Below are positions 38,627 to 46,879 of a stretch of 64,000 bases of DNA, in pieces. Where the stretch lies: assembly GCA_015485495.1 (NCBI GenBank), contig WFTL01000057.1, positions 32,678 to 96,677 of the forward strand, written 5' to 3'. How positions within the stretch are numbered: position 1 is the first letter of the stretch; each line of letters begins with the position of its first letter. The DNA comes from Planctomycetaceae bacterium (lineage in GTDB: Bacteria > Planctomycetota > Planctomycetia > Planctomycetales > Planctomycetaceae). Made by a program: the position numbers and the translations under genes. The notes beneath the pieces are model-generated. The model was given only the letters and a program-made list of their open reading frames with translations, had not been told where the DNA came from and searched no databases.

Positions 38627-39172
38627 TCATGTGTCCAGCTGACGCCGAAGAGCCTCCAGTTCCGCCTCGACTTCCTGCTGTCTGTCCGGACGGGGCTGCA
38701 GAATCGCCTGATCCGACGCATCCTGGTGCTGTTCGACCGATGCGGCATCGCCGGTCAGTTCGTTCAGCCTCCGAACGGCTTCCCGGAAGCGGGCTTCCAG
38801 GGCCTTCTGAATCCGCTGCATGTGTTCGCGCGTTCTGCGGGCAGCCTCAAGTTCCGGACGCAGCCCTTCCACCAGATCTTCGATTTCGACTTTGCGGACC
38901 AGGGCAGAGCGTGCATCGTCTTCCCGCCCGTTCTTCAGGGCATCCCGCGCCTGATCCAGCCATGCATCGATCTGCCGCACGTGGTCTTCGATTTCCCGTT
39001 CCAGCCGCTGTTCATTGCCGGCGGCCGTTCGGGCACTGCGGCGGGCGGCCGACAGACCTTCTTCCATTTCCGAAATGACGTCTCGCAGCGTCCGTTCCGG
39101 GTCGTCGGCTTCTGCGAGAATTTCCGTCAGGCTGCAGGTGACAATGTCGGTCAGTCGCGTGAAATAGGGCAT
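38627..39172 (-). CDS. PspA/IM30-family protein
   Basis: This protein of about 181 residues is almost entirely coiled coil. It starts MPYFTRLTDIVTCSLTEILA, then AEADDPERTLRDVISEMEEG, matching the first helices of PspA/IM30/Vipp1 (compare the usual DPEKxLxxxIxEME). It would bind the inner face of the membrane under envelope stress. It is shorter than E. coli PspA (222 residues) and lacks part of the C-terminal helix. An upstream in-frame extension was rejected. It lies 114 bases downstream of an ECF sigma factor on the same strand, which may control it. Confidence 0.8.
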   Translation of the reverse strand: MPYFTRLTDIVTCSLTEILAEADDPERTLRDVISEMEEGLSAARRSARTAAGNEQRLEREIEDHVRQIDAWLDQARDALKNGREDDARSALVRKVEIEDLVEGLRPELEAARRTREHMQRIQKALEARFREAVRRLNELTGDAASVEQHQDASDQAILQPRPDRQQEVEAELEALRRQLDT

Positions 39173-39286
39173 GGCTGGTCTCAGGAGAAAGACATCGATC
39201 CCGGCCCGGTTTCTTTCGATGCATCCCGGTGAGGCAGGGCCTTCCAGGCTGCACGCCGCCGACAACGCGGCGGCAGTCCGTCCGGA

Positions 39287-39904
39287 TCATGTGAATCTGA
39301 AATACAGTTCTTCGGAATAACCTCGACAGGATAACTGGTAGCGCAGTTTCTCTTTGGCCAGCCGCAGGCGGCTTTTGGCGGTCGGCAAAGTCGTCTGCAT
39401 GGCATCGGCCACTTCGGACAGCGTCAGGCAGCTGAAATGGTGCAGATGAAACGTCTGACGCTGTTCTTCGGGAAGCTGGTCGAGAATACTCATGACGGCC
39501 TCGACCAGTTCTGCCTGAGCCGCGCGGTCGCCGGGAGACATGATGTCATCCGGCAGAAGACTCAGCAGTTCCGACGTTTCGTCGGCTGTGTTTTCTGATG
39601 GAAGCCGAACACGCCGCACAAGAGCATCCCGGGATGCCCGCCGCGCGTGATCGATCAGCAGATTGCGGGCGATCCGAAACAGCCAGCCGCGGAACCGTCC
39701 GGTCGGCAGATAATCCCAGGCATTTCGGTACAGTCGCAGCAGGGTGTCCTGGACGAGGTCTTCTGCCTGGGACCGGTCGCGCGTGTGACGCAGAAAGAAA
39801 CCGAACAGCGGTCCCTGCCAGACAGCAACCAGCTCATCGAATGCGTCGGCGTCGCCGTCCTGCAGACGCACCATGCGTTCATCATCTTCGGTATACGACG
39901 TCAT
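39287..39904 (-). CDS. ECF-type RNA polymerase sigma factor
   Basis: This protein of about 205 residues has sigma region 2 (HTRDRSQAEDLVQDTLLRLY, GRFRGWLFRIARNLLIDHAR) and region 4 (LPEEQRQTFHLHHFSCLTLS, EVADAMQTTLPTAKSRLRLA). No anti-sigma gene is adjacent; instead a PspA-like gene follows. The start at 39904 (MTSYTEDDERM) is preferred to one three codons upstream. It is probably an envelope-stress or unknown-signal sigma factor. Confidence 0.92.
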   Translation of the reverse strand: MTSYTEDDERMVRLQDGDADAFDELVAVWQGPLFGFFLRHTRDRSQAEDLVQDTLLRLYRNAWDYLPTGRFRGWLFRIARNLLIDHARRASRDALVRRVRLPSENTADETSELLSLLPDDIMSPGDRAAQAELVEAVMSILDQLPEEQRQTFHLHHFSCLTLSEVADAMQTTLPTAKSRLRLAKEKLRYQLSCRGYSEELYFRFT

Positions 39905-40001
39905 TCGGAACAACCGGCGGGTGCGGCGCGAACAGTTCTGCAGTCAGCATACTGATCGACCGGCATGTCTGCACGCGTCGGGCCGGACAGACACGGTCTG
40001 T

Positions 40002-40979
40002 TTATCCGGAGGATCGACCGATCCGGGTTCGGCGGTGTCTTCCCCTTTTCCTCCGGCGACCGGGACACCGAACGCAGTCCCGCCCGGCTTCTTTGGCATC
40101 GTACAGCGCCCGGTCGGCTTCGCTGAGCAGTTCATCGACGGTCGGCGATGGAAGGCCGTCCGTACCGGCCACGCCGATGCTGCAGGTCACGCGGAGCTGT
40201 CCGGCCTGAGTGGCAAACGGCTGGTCGCCGATCTCCTGTCGGATCAGTTCCGCGAACGGCACGGCCAGATCCGACGACGTGGACGGGCAGACGACGGTGA
40301 ACTCGTCGCCGCCCAGCCGACACAGGCTGTGCGTTCGGTCCAGAACCTGTCGAATCCGCTCACACATCGTCCGCAGCACCTCGTCTCCCACCAGATGTCC
40401 GCACGTATCGTTGACGGTTTTGAAACGGTCGACATCGATCAGAATGACAGACAGTCTGTCTCCCTGAGCCTGCAGGGCGTTCAGTTCCCGATTCAGCAGC
40501 GGAATCAGATAACCGCGGTTGTAGGCGCCGGTCAGGGCATCGCGCGTGAGCAGGTCCTGGACGATCGCGTGATACTGAGCCTCCTGGTCGGCCGCCAGCA
40601 GAAAACGAAAGGTCGTGTTTCCCAGACGAATCAGTTCCCCTCCGGTCAGGGGAACCCGGTCCGTGACCTGGACGTCACCGACCCAGGTGCCGTTGGTGCT
40701 GTTCAGATCGGCCAGAGACCAGGCGCCGTCCGTCCATTCGACGGCCGCATGCATCCGCGACACGCTCGTATCGTCGACCGGCACATGGCAGGCCGGGTCG
40801 CGTCCCAGAATCGAACGCCCGGCGGCCAGGGGAACGAGTCCGGGAGCTGCCGGCACCGGATAAATCTGCAGCACACATCCCTGAGCCTGTGGGCGAGACG
40901 CTTCAGCCTCATTATGCTTGTACTCGATGCGGGTATCTGCGAGCGCCTGATCCTGCGAATCCTGAGGGCGGGATGTCAT
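40002..40979 (-). CDS. FHA-GGDEF protein (diguanylate cyclase)
   Basis: This protein of about 325 residues has an N-terminal FHA domain (SILGRDPACHVPVDDTSVSR, MHAAVEWTDGAWSLADLNST, NGTWVG). A GGDEF domain follows with the active-site motif intact (CRLGGDEFTVVC) and DRFKTVNDTCGHLVGDEVLR. The RxxD inhibitory site usually found just before GGDEF is absent (the place reads RTHSLCRL). It would make cyclic di-GMP under the control of a phosphothreonine partner. The start at 40979 is chosen because the upstream 80 codons have no features. It is divergent from the gene at 41218. Confidence 0.9.
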   Translation of the reverse strand: MTSRPQDSQDQALADTRIEYKHNEAEASRPQAQGCVLQIYPVPAAPGLVPLAAGRSILGRDPACHVPVDDTSVSRMHAAVEWTDGAWSLADLNSTNGTWVGDVQVTDRVPLTGGELIRLGNTTFRFLLAADQEAQYHAIVQDLLTRDALTGAYNRGYLIPLLNRELNALQAQGDRLSVILIDVDRFKTVNDTCGHLVGDEVLRTMCERIRQVLDRTHSLCRLGGDEFTVVCPSTSSDLAVPFAELIRQEIGDQPFATQAGQLRVTCSIGVAGTDGLPSPTVDELLSEADRALYDAKEAGRDCVRCPGRRRKRGRHRRTRIGRSSG

Positions 40980-41217
40980 GAGAACCTTTTTCTCCGCATC
41001 GGCCCGTGACCAGCGGAACATACAGGAACACCTGCGGTGATTCGGAATCGGCCTCTCCGGAATCAGCGTCGCCACAGGCTGCTCACGTACCACAGCATAG
41101 CATATCTGTGAGGTCCCTGCCGACAAGTCTTTTTCACCGGAGGCGCGGTCCGGATCGGGCATCCGGTTTTCGGACACAGTCCTTCCGTAATTCTCGCCGA
41201 ACCAGCACCGCCGACGC

Positions 41218-42651
41218 ATGGCTTTCCCTCGTATTGCATCACTGAAAACACCGGCCCGATTTCAGCAGCGGCTGGAGGATCTGAATCTGCGGATTCCCGT
41301 GAAACCATCCGCCTGCGGCGGCCCTGCATCCGCTCTGGCGCAGCCTCGGACATCGCGCTGCGGCCGCATCGGAAATCGGTTCTGCATTCTGCCCATGGAA
41401 GGCTGGGATGGCACCCGCGACGGCCGACCGACCGATCTGACGCGGCGTCGCTGGCGGCGGTTCGGCCGGAGCGGCGCGAAGCTGATCTGGGGAGGAGAAG
41501 CGGTGGCGGTGCGACCCGATGGCCGGGCCAATCCGCGTCAGCTGCTGCTTTGCGACGCACACGTCGTGGATTTCGCCTCACTGCGCCAGGAACTTTTTCA
41601 GACGCATGCCCGGCATTTCGACACGACCGATGATCTGTGTGTCGGTCTGCAGCTGACCCATTCCGGACGCTATGCCGTTCCACTGCATCACGGCCGGCGG
41701 GCTCCCAGAATCGCCTACCGCCACCCCGTTCTGGATCGGCGGACGGATGTCGATTCGGATGAACCGGTGCTGTCGGACGATGAACTGAAGCAGTTGATCG
41801 ATGACTTCATTCATGCGGCCGGCCTGGCCGCTCAGGCCGGATTTCAGTGGGTCGACATCAAACACTGTCATGGTTATCTCGGCCATGAACTGCTTTCGGG
41901 GTTCGATCGGACCGGGTTGTTCGGAGGCAGTTTCGAAAACCGCACGCGGTTTCTCCGGTCGATCGTTCAGGGCATTCGCAGTGAACACCCGGAGCTGGAA
42001 ATCGGAGTGCGTGTCAGCGTGTTCGACTTCGTGCCGTTCTGTTCCGGACCGGACGGAGTCGGAGTCCCGGAGGTGTCCGGGCCTTATCGGTGGGCTTTCG
42101 GAGGCGACGGAACGGGACAGGGGATCGATCTGACGGAACCGGCGGCTTTCCTGCAGATGCTCACCGAACTGGACATTGAACTGGTCTGTACGACATGCGG
42201 CAGTCCCTATTACAACCCCCACATTCAGCGTCCGGCTTTCTTTCCGCCGTCCGACGGGTATCTGCCGCCGGAAGATCCGCTGGTGGGCGTGGATCGTCAG
42301 ATCCGTGTGACGGGCGAACTGAAGCAACAGTTTCCCCGGCTTCTGGTCGTGGGCAGCGGATATTCGTACCTGCAGGACTGGCTGCCGGCCGTCGCGGAAG
42401 CGGTCGTGGAACGGAATCTGGCCGATTGTGTCGGTCTGGGACGCATGGTGCTTTCTTATCCGGAACTGCCGGCCGATGTACTGGCCGGAAACGCGCTTCA
42501 GCGAAAAAAAATCTGCCGCACATTCAGTGACTGCACCACCGGTCCCCGCAACGGTCTGGTCAGCGGCTGTTTCCCGCTGGATGACTTCTACCGGCGGCAC
42601 GATGATGCAGCCGTCCTGGCGGAAATCAAAGCCCGCTTCCGAAAACAGTGA
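41218..42651 (+). CDS. Old Yellow Enzyme / dienoyl-CoA-reductase-type flavin oxidoreductase
   Basis: This 477-residue protein has the FMN-binding TIM barrel of the NADH:flavin oxidoreductase family. Examples are [38 protein letters not shown] and [20 protein letters not shown] followed by [11 protein letters not shown]. At the C-terminus three cysteines occur (ICRTFSDC and later SGC) with spacing x5 and x11. Iron-sulfur members have C-x2-C-x3-C-x11-C, so one ligand seems lost and the cluster may be absent or altered. No second flavin/NAD domain follows, unlike dienoyl-CoA reductase. The substrate is unknown. Confidence 0.85.
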   Translation: MAFPRIASLKTPARFQQRLEDLNLRIPVKPSACGGPASALAQPRTSRCGRIGNRFCILPMEGWDGTRDGRPTDLTRRRWRRFGRSGAKLIWGGEAVAVRPDGRANPRQLLLCDAHVVDFASLRQELFQTHARHFDTTDDLCVGLQLTHSGRYAVPLHHGRRAPRIAYRHPVLDRRTDVDSDEPVLSDDELKQLIDDFIHAAGLAAQAGFQWVDIKHCHGYLGHELLSGFDRTGLFGGSFENRTRFLRSIVQGIRSEHPELEIGVRVSVFDFVPFCSGPDGVGVPEVSGPYRWAFGGDGTGQGIDLTEPAAFLQMLTELDIELVCTTCGSPYYNPHIQRPAFFPPSDGYLPPEDPLVGVDRQIRVTGELKQQFPRLLVVGSGYSYLQDWLPAVAEAVVERNLADCVGLGRMVLSYPELPADVLAGNALQRKKICRTFSDCTTGPRNGLVSGCFPLDDFYRRHDDAAVLAEIKARFRKQ

Positions 42652-42895
42652 CCTTCCGTTCTGCCTGCCGGCCGGAACCTGTCTTCAGGTGCGGCGGCTG
42701 CCCCGCGGATGGAGTCTCTGTGGAAACGCTGGTGCCGACAGGGGTGCCGCCTCTTCCTCGCAGACACACGGACACACGCGCTGTTTCCACCCGGTCTGGA
42801 CTTCGCCGGCCGATTTCCGGATCATGGGACATTGTGCCGTTTCTGCTTTTCACTGCAGTGGCCTCCGGAACCCCGTCTGTCTGTCTTCTATTTTT

Positions 42896-43927
42896 ATGAG
42901 ACGATTCATGAACGTTCTGCCTGAATGGAGTTCTCGGTCGGTCCGGTGGGGCGTGCTGCTGGGCACGTGTCTGGCGATGTCCGGACTGCTGACGGCCGAA
43001 GAGGACAGGCCGGACGCAGAAGCAGCGGACGCTCCACGACGTGAATACATCCGGATTGCGCGGAATGAACGGGGGCTGGCTGTCGCTATGCAGACGCCCG
43101 TGATTCGCTTCGCTCATTCCGACCGCTTTCCCGGACGGGTGGTGGATCTCATTGGAGCGGTGCATCTGGGGGAACGGTCGTACTATGAAGAACTGAACCG
43201 CCGCTTCGCCGACTATGACGTGCTGCTGTATGAAGCGGTCATACCGGAAAAGGCTCTGAAACGCGGTCTCCGGCCGGGCCAGCGCCGGAACGGCCGTTTT
43301 CTTTCTGATGATGAAGCGTGGACCGAATCGAAAATCGGACTGGCCACCATTTCGACTCTGCAACTGGCCATGAAGGACGTGCTGGGACTGGAATTTCAGC
43401 TTTCAGCCATCGATTACACGCCCGATCACTTCGTCCATGCCGACATGACGCAGGAAGAAATGGAAGCGTCCATGAATCGGCGGGGGGAATCCTTTTCCGA
43501 AATGCTGGCCCGCGAAATGCTCCGGGCGACCATCAGCCAGCAGCAGAAAAACCCGATCGCTCAGAACCTGGATGCCCTGCTGTCCCTGCTGGCACCGGAC
43601 CGAAAATACCGTGTGCGCCGCATTGCGGCCGTGGAAATGGTGGATGCCAGCACCGGAGACGTCTTCGCCGGTGCCGACGGCACGTCGACCATCATTACAG
43701 AGCGAAACATTCGGGCTCTGGAAGTTCTGCAGCGCGAACTGAAACATCCTTCCAGCCGCGTGGCGGGGCTGTTCTACGGAGCCGGGCATTTTGCCGACAT
43801 GGAACAGCGCCTCATCAGCGACCTGGGATTCCAGCGGGTGTCGGAAGAATGGATCACCGCCTGGCACCTGCGGCCGCCCGCCGAAACCGGCGGAGCGACC
43901 GACAGGAAAAACGCGGACAGCAGATAG
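42896..43927 (+). CDS. Exported TraB/Tiki-superfamily protein
   Basis: This protein of about 343 residues has a signal peptide (VRWGVLLGTCLAMSGLLTAE). The TraB/GumN/Tiki signature is present: VVDLIGAVHLGERSYYEELN with the GxxH histidine, then YDVLLYEAVIPE. The second conserved element is near the end: LFYGAGHFADMEQRLISDLG. Some members of this superfamily (Tiki) are metalloproteases; bacterial members are poorly known. Start ATGs at 42896 and 42908 are both possible. It stands between the flavin oxidoreductase and a convergent ceramidase-like gene, with only 16 bases to the latter. Confidence 0.82.
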   Translation: MRRFMNVLPEWSSRSVRWGVLLGTCLAMSGLLTAEEDRPDAEAADAPRREYIRIARNERGLAVAMQTPVIRFAHSDRFPGRVVDLIGAVHLGERSYYEELNRRFADYDVLLYEAVIPEKALKRGLRPGQRRNGRFLSDDEAWTESKIGLATISTLQLAMKDVLGLEFQLSAIDYTPDHFVHADMTQEEMEASMNRRGESFSEMLAREMLRATISQQQKNPIAQNLDALLSLLAPDRKYRVRRIAAVEMVDASTGDVFAGADGTSTIITERNIRALEVLQRELKHPSSRVAGLFYGAGHFADMEQRLISDLGFQRVSEEWITAWHLRPPAETGGATDRKNADSR

Positions 43928-43943
43928 ACTCGTTCAGCCTGTT

Positions 43944-45242
43944 TCAGTTCGTTTCCGCGGCCGGAACACTGCCGTCGATCAGTTCCAGGGCACTGCGGAT
44001 GAAAATCGGTCCCGTCTTTTCTCCCAGGGACGTGCGTGTGACGTAATCGTATACCGGAAAACTTCCGAAATCGATTTCCGTCAGAATGTATCCGAACGCA
44101 TCATTCGTCAGGCCGAACAGCAGGTTGTGTTGTCCCTTCATGTGACGTTTCAGGTAGAAGCCGATATTCGGCAGGGCTTCTCCCGGAATGGTCAGGATCT
44201 GAGCGTTTCCCAGAGTCACCAGATTCACCTGCGTGGTCACGGACTGGTCGTCGTTGTGAGGGTATTTCAGAGGGGACTGAGTGACCACCATCCACATGGC
44301 CGGCGAATCGACGGGAAACGTTACGCGGCGGACCTGGTTGCGAAGAACCGGATTTTTCTGCCAGGGAGCATCGTGAACGATGCGCAGCGCTTCGTCGGCC
44401 ATGAGATGGCCGATTCGCAGGCATTCGTCCCAGGTGCGGTCATCGTCCCAGCGGGCTTTCTGAGGATCGCGGATGCGTTCGAAGTTGCGGTTGTCGGCGG
44501 TCACCATCCCGCCCTGGGCTCCGTTCATGAACATCGCCATGCCGCCCGTTTTTTCTTCCAGCCGGTCACACAGCGGACCAACCAGGTCCGGACTCAGAAT
44601 GCCCGCATCGGTTCCCAGAACCTCCGGGTGCAGTGCGTAGTTCACCAGGGTGACGATGACCTCGCCATCCGCATTCACCGCCTGAATCACGCTCATCCGC
44701 GGATCGAACAGCTGCGGAGCGTAATAGTTGTAGGCGATTTTGCCGCGGGCCTCGCCGGTGGCAATGCGGATGGATGCCGGCTGCAGACTGTCGATCGCCG
44801 CCTCAATGGCTTCTGCCGTTTTCCGCACAACCGAATCGATGAACTTCAGGTCGCCCGTGTGTCCGCCGCGTCCATCAGGAAACGCGTATACATCCGGAGC
44901 ACTGTGGGTGTGTGTGGCTCCAATGAGAATATGGTCCGGAGGAATGCGGTCGATCTGAGCGCGGACACGATCTCCCAGCACGGACGGAAATCCCAGAAGA
45001 TCCACCGACACGACTGCAACCGCCACATCACCTCGCTGAAAAACGACCGCTCGCGCAGTGAGTTCTCCACGTTTTTCCCGGGCCGGACTGGGAGCCCCCA
45101 TTCCTCCCGATATCGGCAGCAACGGATCGGGAGTGAAGATGCGCGTGGCGGCACCGACCAGAAACGGTTCCTCAGCGGTGACCGGCACGGTGATCAGGAA
45201 CGCGTTGATCAGGAAGATGCACGACAGGACAGAACGGATCAT
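43944..45242 (-). CDS. Second exported neutral/alkaline ceramidase-like protein
   Basis: This protein of about 432 residues has a signal peptide (IRSVLSCIFLINAFLITVPV). Family motifs are visible: VGAATRIFTPDPLLPISGGM, VVSVDLLGF, ILIGATHTHSAPDVYAF (metal-binding His), VNYALHPEVLG and MFMNGAQGGMV. It is clearly the same superfamily as the protein at 16964 but distant. The start at 45242 puts the signal at the N-terminus. The gene precedes nothing on the same strand within 16 bases of the TraB-like gene's end. Confidence 0.87.
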   Translation of the reverse strand: MIRSVLSCIFLINAFLITVPVTAEEPFLVGAATRIFTPDPLLPISGGMGAPSPAREKRGELTARAVVFQRGDVAVAVVSVDLLGFPSVLGDRVRAQIDRIPPDHILIGATHTHSAPDVYAFPDGRGGHTGDLKFIDSVVRKTAEAIEAAIDSLQPASIRIATGEARGKIAYNYYAPQLFDPRMSVIQAVNADGEVIVTLVNYALHPEVLGTDAGILSPDLVGPLCDRLEEKTGGMAMFMNGAQGGMVTADNRNFERIRDPQKARWDDDRTWDECLRIGHLMADEALRIVHDAPWQKNPVLRNQVRRVTFPVDSPAMWMVVTQSPLKYPHNDDQSVTTQVNLVTLGNAQILTIPGEALPNIGFYLKRHMKGQHNLLFGLTNDAFGYILTEIDFGSFPVYDYVTRTSLGEKTGPIFIRSALELIDGSVPAAETN

Positions 45243-45515
45243 CAGAGGAACACTCCCGAAAGGAATGGCTGCCGTGTGCGTCGGCCGGTTCCGGCCTGTC
45301 GACATGGCGTCAGAAACGATGCGCCGACCAGGTCGATCCTGGAGACGTCTGAAGACAGACTAACAGACGCCCCTGACCGGACTCAACGACCTGTCGCCGG
45401 CATTCTGCCACGAATCGAACGTGTGTCCGGAAGGAACGAATGCCGTCATCTGTACGGCAGCAGACGTGTTCGGCATGGTCGAACGGGATTGCCGAAAACC
45501 ATAGTGAAGGGAAAA

Positions 45516-46238
45516 TCACGGTGAAGAAGGTTCGGGCAGGCCGGCGAACAGAGCGCTGCCGACGCGAATCATCGTCGAACCTTCCGCGATGGCCGAGTCG
45601 AAATCACGGCTCATGCCCATTGAAAGTTCCGTCAGACGCACATCAGGGATTCTGCTGACAAGCCGGTCCCGCAGGGTCCGTAAAGCGGCGAATACGGGAC
45701 GCGCCTGATCGGCGGATTCGCTTTTCGGCGCCATGGTCATCAGACCGATGATGGTCACCGGCCCTGTGCAGGCTGCAACAGTGTCCTCCCACTGCTGCAG
45801 CAGCGTGTCGGGATCGAAACCGGATTTCGACGCTTCCCCCGATATGTTGACCTGCAGCAGCACTTCGACCGATCGGTCTTCTTCTTCAGCGATCCGGCTG
45901 ACGCGCTGCAGCAGTTTTCGGGAGTCGATCGAATGAATCACGGAAGCTGCTCGCACCGCCTGCCGCACTTTATTGCTCTGCAGGTGTCCGATCAGATGCC
46001 ATTCCAGGTCGGGACGCCGCGCAGCCCGTTCGACGAGCTGCTGCGGACGACTTTCTCCAAACTGTCTGTGAATACGGGCCAGAACATTCACCCATTCCCA
46101 CGCTGCGTACTTGGTCACAGCGATCAGCCGAACATCCTGAGAATCCCGTCCGGCCGCTGAGCACGCTGCGGTGATCCGCGTCTGAAGTGCCGTCAGATTC
46201 CGGGTGAGGATCGTTTCGATTTCGGCGGGATCGGTCAT
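45516..46238 (-). CDS. YggS/ProsC-family PLP-binding protein
   Basis: This protein of about 240 residues belongs to the PLP homeostasis family. The PLP lysine is K43 in LIAVTKYAAW. Other typical parts are EWHLIGHLQSNKVRQAVRAA, IIGLMTMAP and ELSMGMSRDFDSAIAEGSTM followed by IRVGSALF. These proteins hold pyridoxal phosphate and balance amino and keto acids; they have no known catalytic activity. The start at 46238 (MTDPAEIETIL) is preferred over an upstream frame. Confidence 0.93.
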   Translation of the reverse strand: MTDPAEIETILTRNLTALQTRITAACSAAGRDSQDVRLIAVTKYAAWEWVNVLARIHRQFGESRPQQLVERAARRPDLEWHLIGHLQSNKVRQAVRAASVIHSIDSRKLLQRVSRIAEEEDRSVEVLLQVNISGEASKSGFDPDTLLQQWEDTVAACTGPVTIIGLMTMAPKSESADQARPVFAALRTLRDRLVSRIPDVRLTELSMGMSRDFDSAIAEGSTMIRVGSALFAGLPEPSSP

Positions 46239-46513
46239 TGGAAAACTCCGGCTTCCGACAGGTATGACGGCGCCGCAGAAAAATCGTGAAATCTGTGAAA
46301 AGATCGATCGGCACAATCTGCCGGTTCTTTAGCCCGATCGCTCCATTGTCAGTATTTTTTCGGGTCTGAGGCCTCTGGAGAACCGTACCGCGATCGGTTT
46401 CGGCGGCATCAATCGATCTTGACCGTTCCGACCGAACGGCGTAGTTTTCCGTTCGTTGCGGATCACAGCAACCGAATCCGGAACCTGCAGAAAAAAGAAA
46501 CGAGCCAATCGCC
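46239..46513. other. Intergenic region before the candidate small RNA
   Basis: The region between the divergent yggS-like gene and the secretin gene is about 640 bases. This first part includes the promoter side of yggS. I saw no clear promoter boxes for the RNA candidate at 46514-46609, and no open reading frame with domain features. Confidence 0.4.
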
Positions 46514-46609
46514 CCCGGAAGCAGCTTGAGTCCTCCGCCCCCCTGGGATTCGCTGCTTCCGGGACATTCCACCGGGGCCTGATGCGGCAGCATCAGGCCC
46601 CCTTTTTTT
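46514..46609 (+). ncRNA. Candidate structured small RNA ending in an intrinsic terminator
   Basis: Two perfect 12-base stems stand side by side. The first (CCCGGAAGCAGC at 46514-46525 with GCTGCTTCCGGG at 46552-46563) has a 26-base pyrimidine-rich loop containing TCCTCCGCCCCCC. The second (GGGGCCTGATGC with GCATCAGGCCCC, 46574-46601, loop GGCA) is followed by a T7 run (46603-46609), a textbook intrinsic terminator. No plus-strand gene precedes it, so it must end either a small RNA or an attenuated leader of the secretin gene 271 bases downstream. The loop holds CCTCC, complementary to a Shine-Dalgarno. Its 5' end is unknown. Confidence 0.6.
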
Positions 46610-46879
46610 CGGCACCGATCGTTTCTTCTGATACCGATTGTGTTCCCGGCCAGGCGCATTTCCTGCCTGACTGCCGGTTCTGGACACGACCGGCTTTTTC
46701 CGAACACGGACCGTCTTCTGCCGGATTCGCCGATGATCGCGGAAGACCGCAGCGGCTTCCGAAGTGCCCCGCTGACATCGATCGTTTCTGCATTGTGACA
46801 GATCCTCCTGTCTCCATAGGCTCCCGGTCGGCGCGTTTTCCGTGTGCGAAACCAAAGAATGCCTGCTGATCTGACTGTC

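Noticed and set aside
43791..45524. A 577-codon plus-strand frame across the ceramidase-like gene
   Set aside because: It is antisense to a gene with a signal peptide and family motifs and has no motifs itself.
46514..46563. Resemblance of CCCGGAAGCAGC to the conserved part of SRP RNA
   Set aside because: The SRP tetraloop and asymmetric loops are absent, and the segment pairs perfectly with a downstream arm instead.
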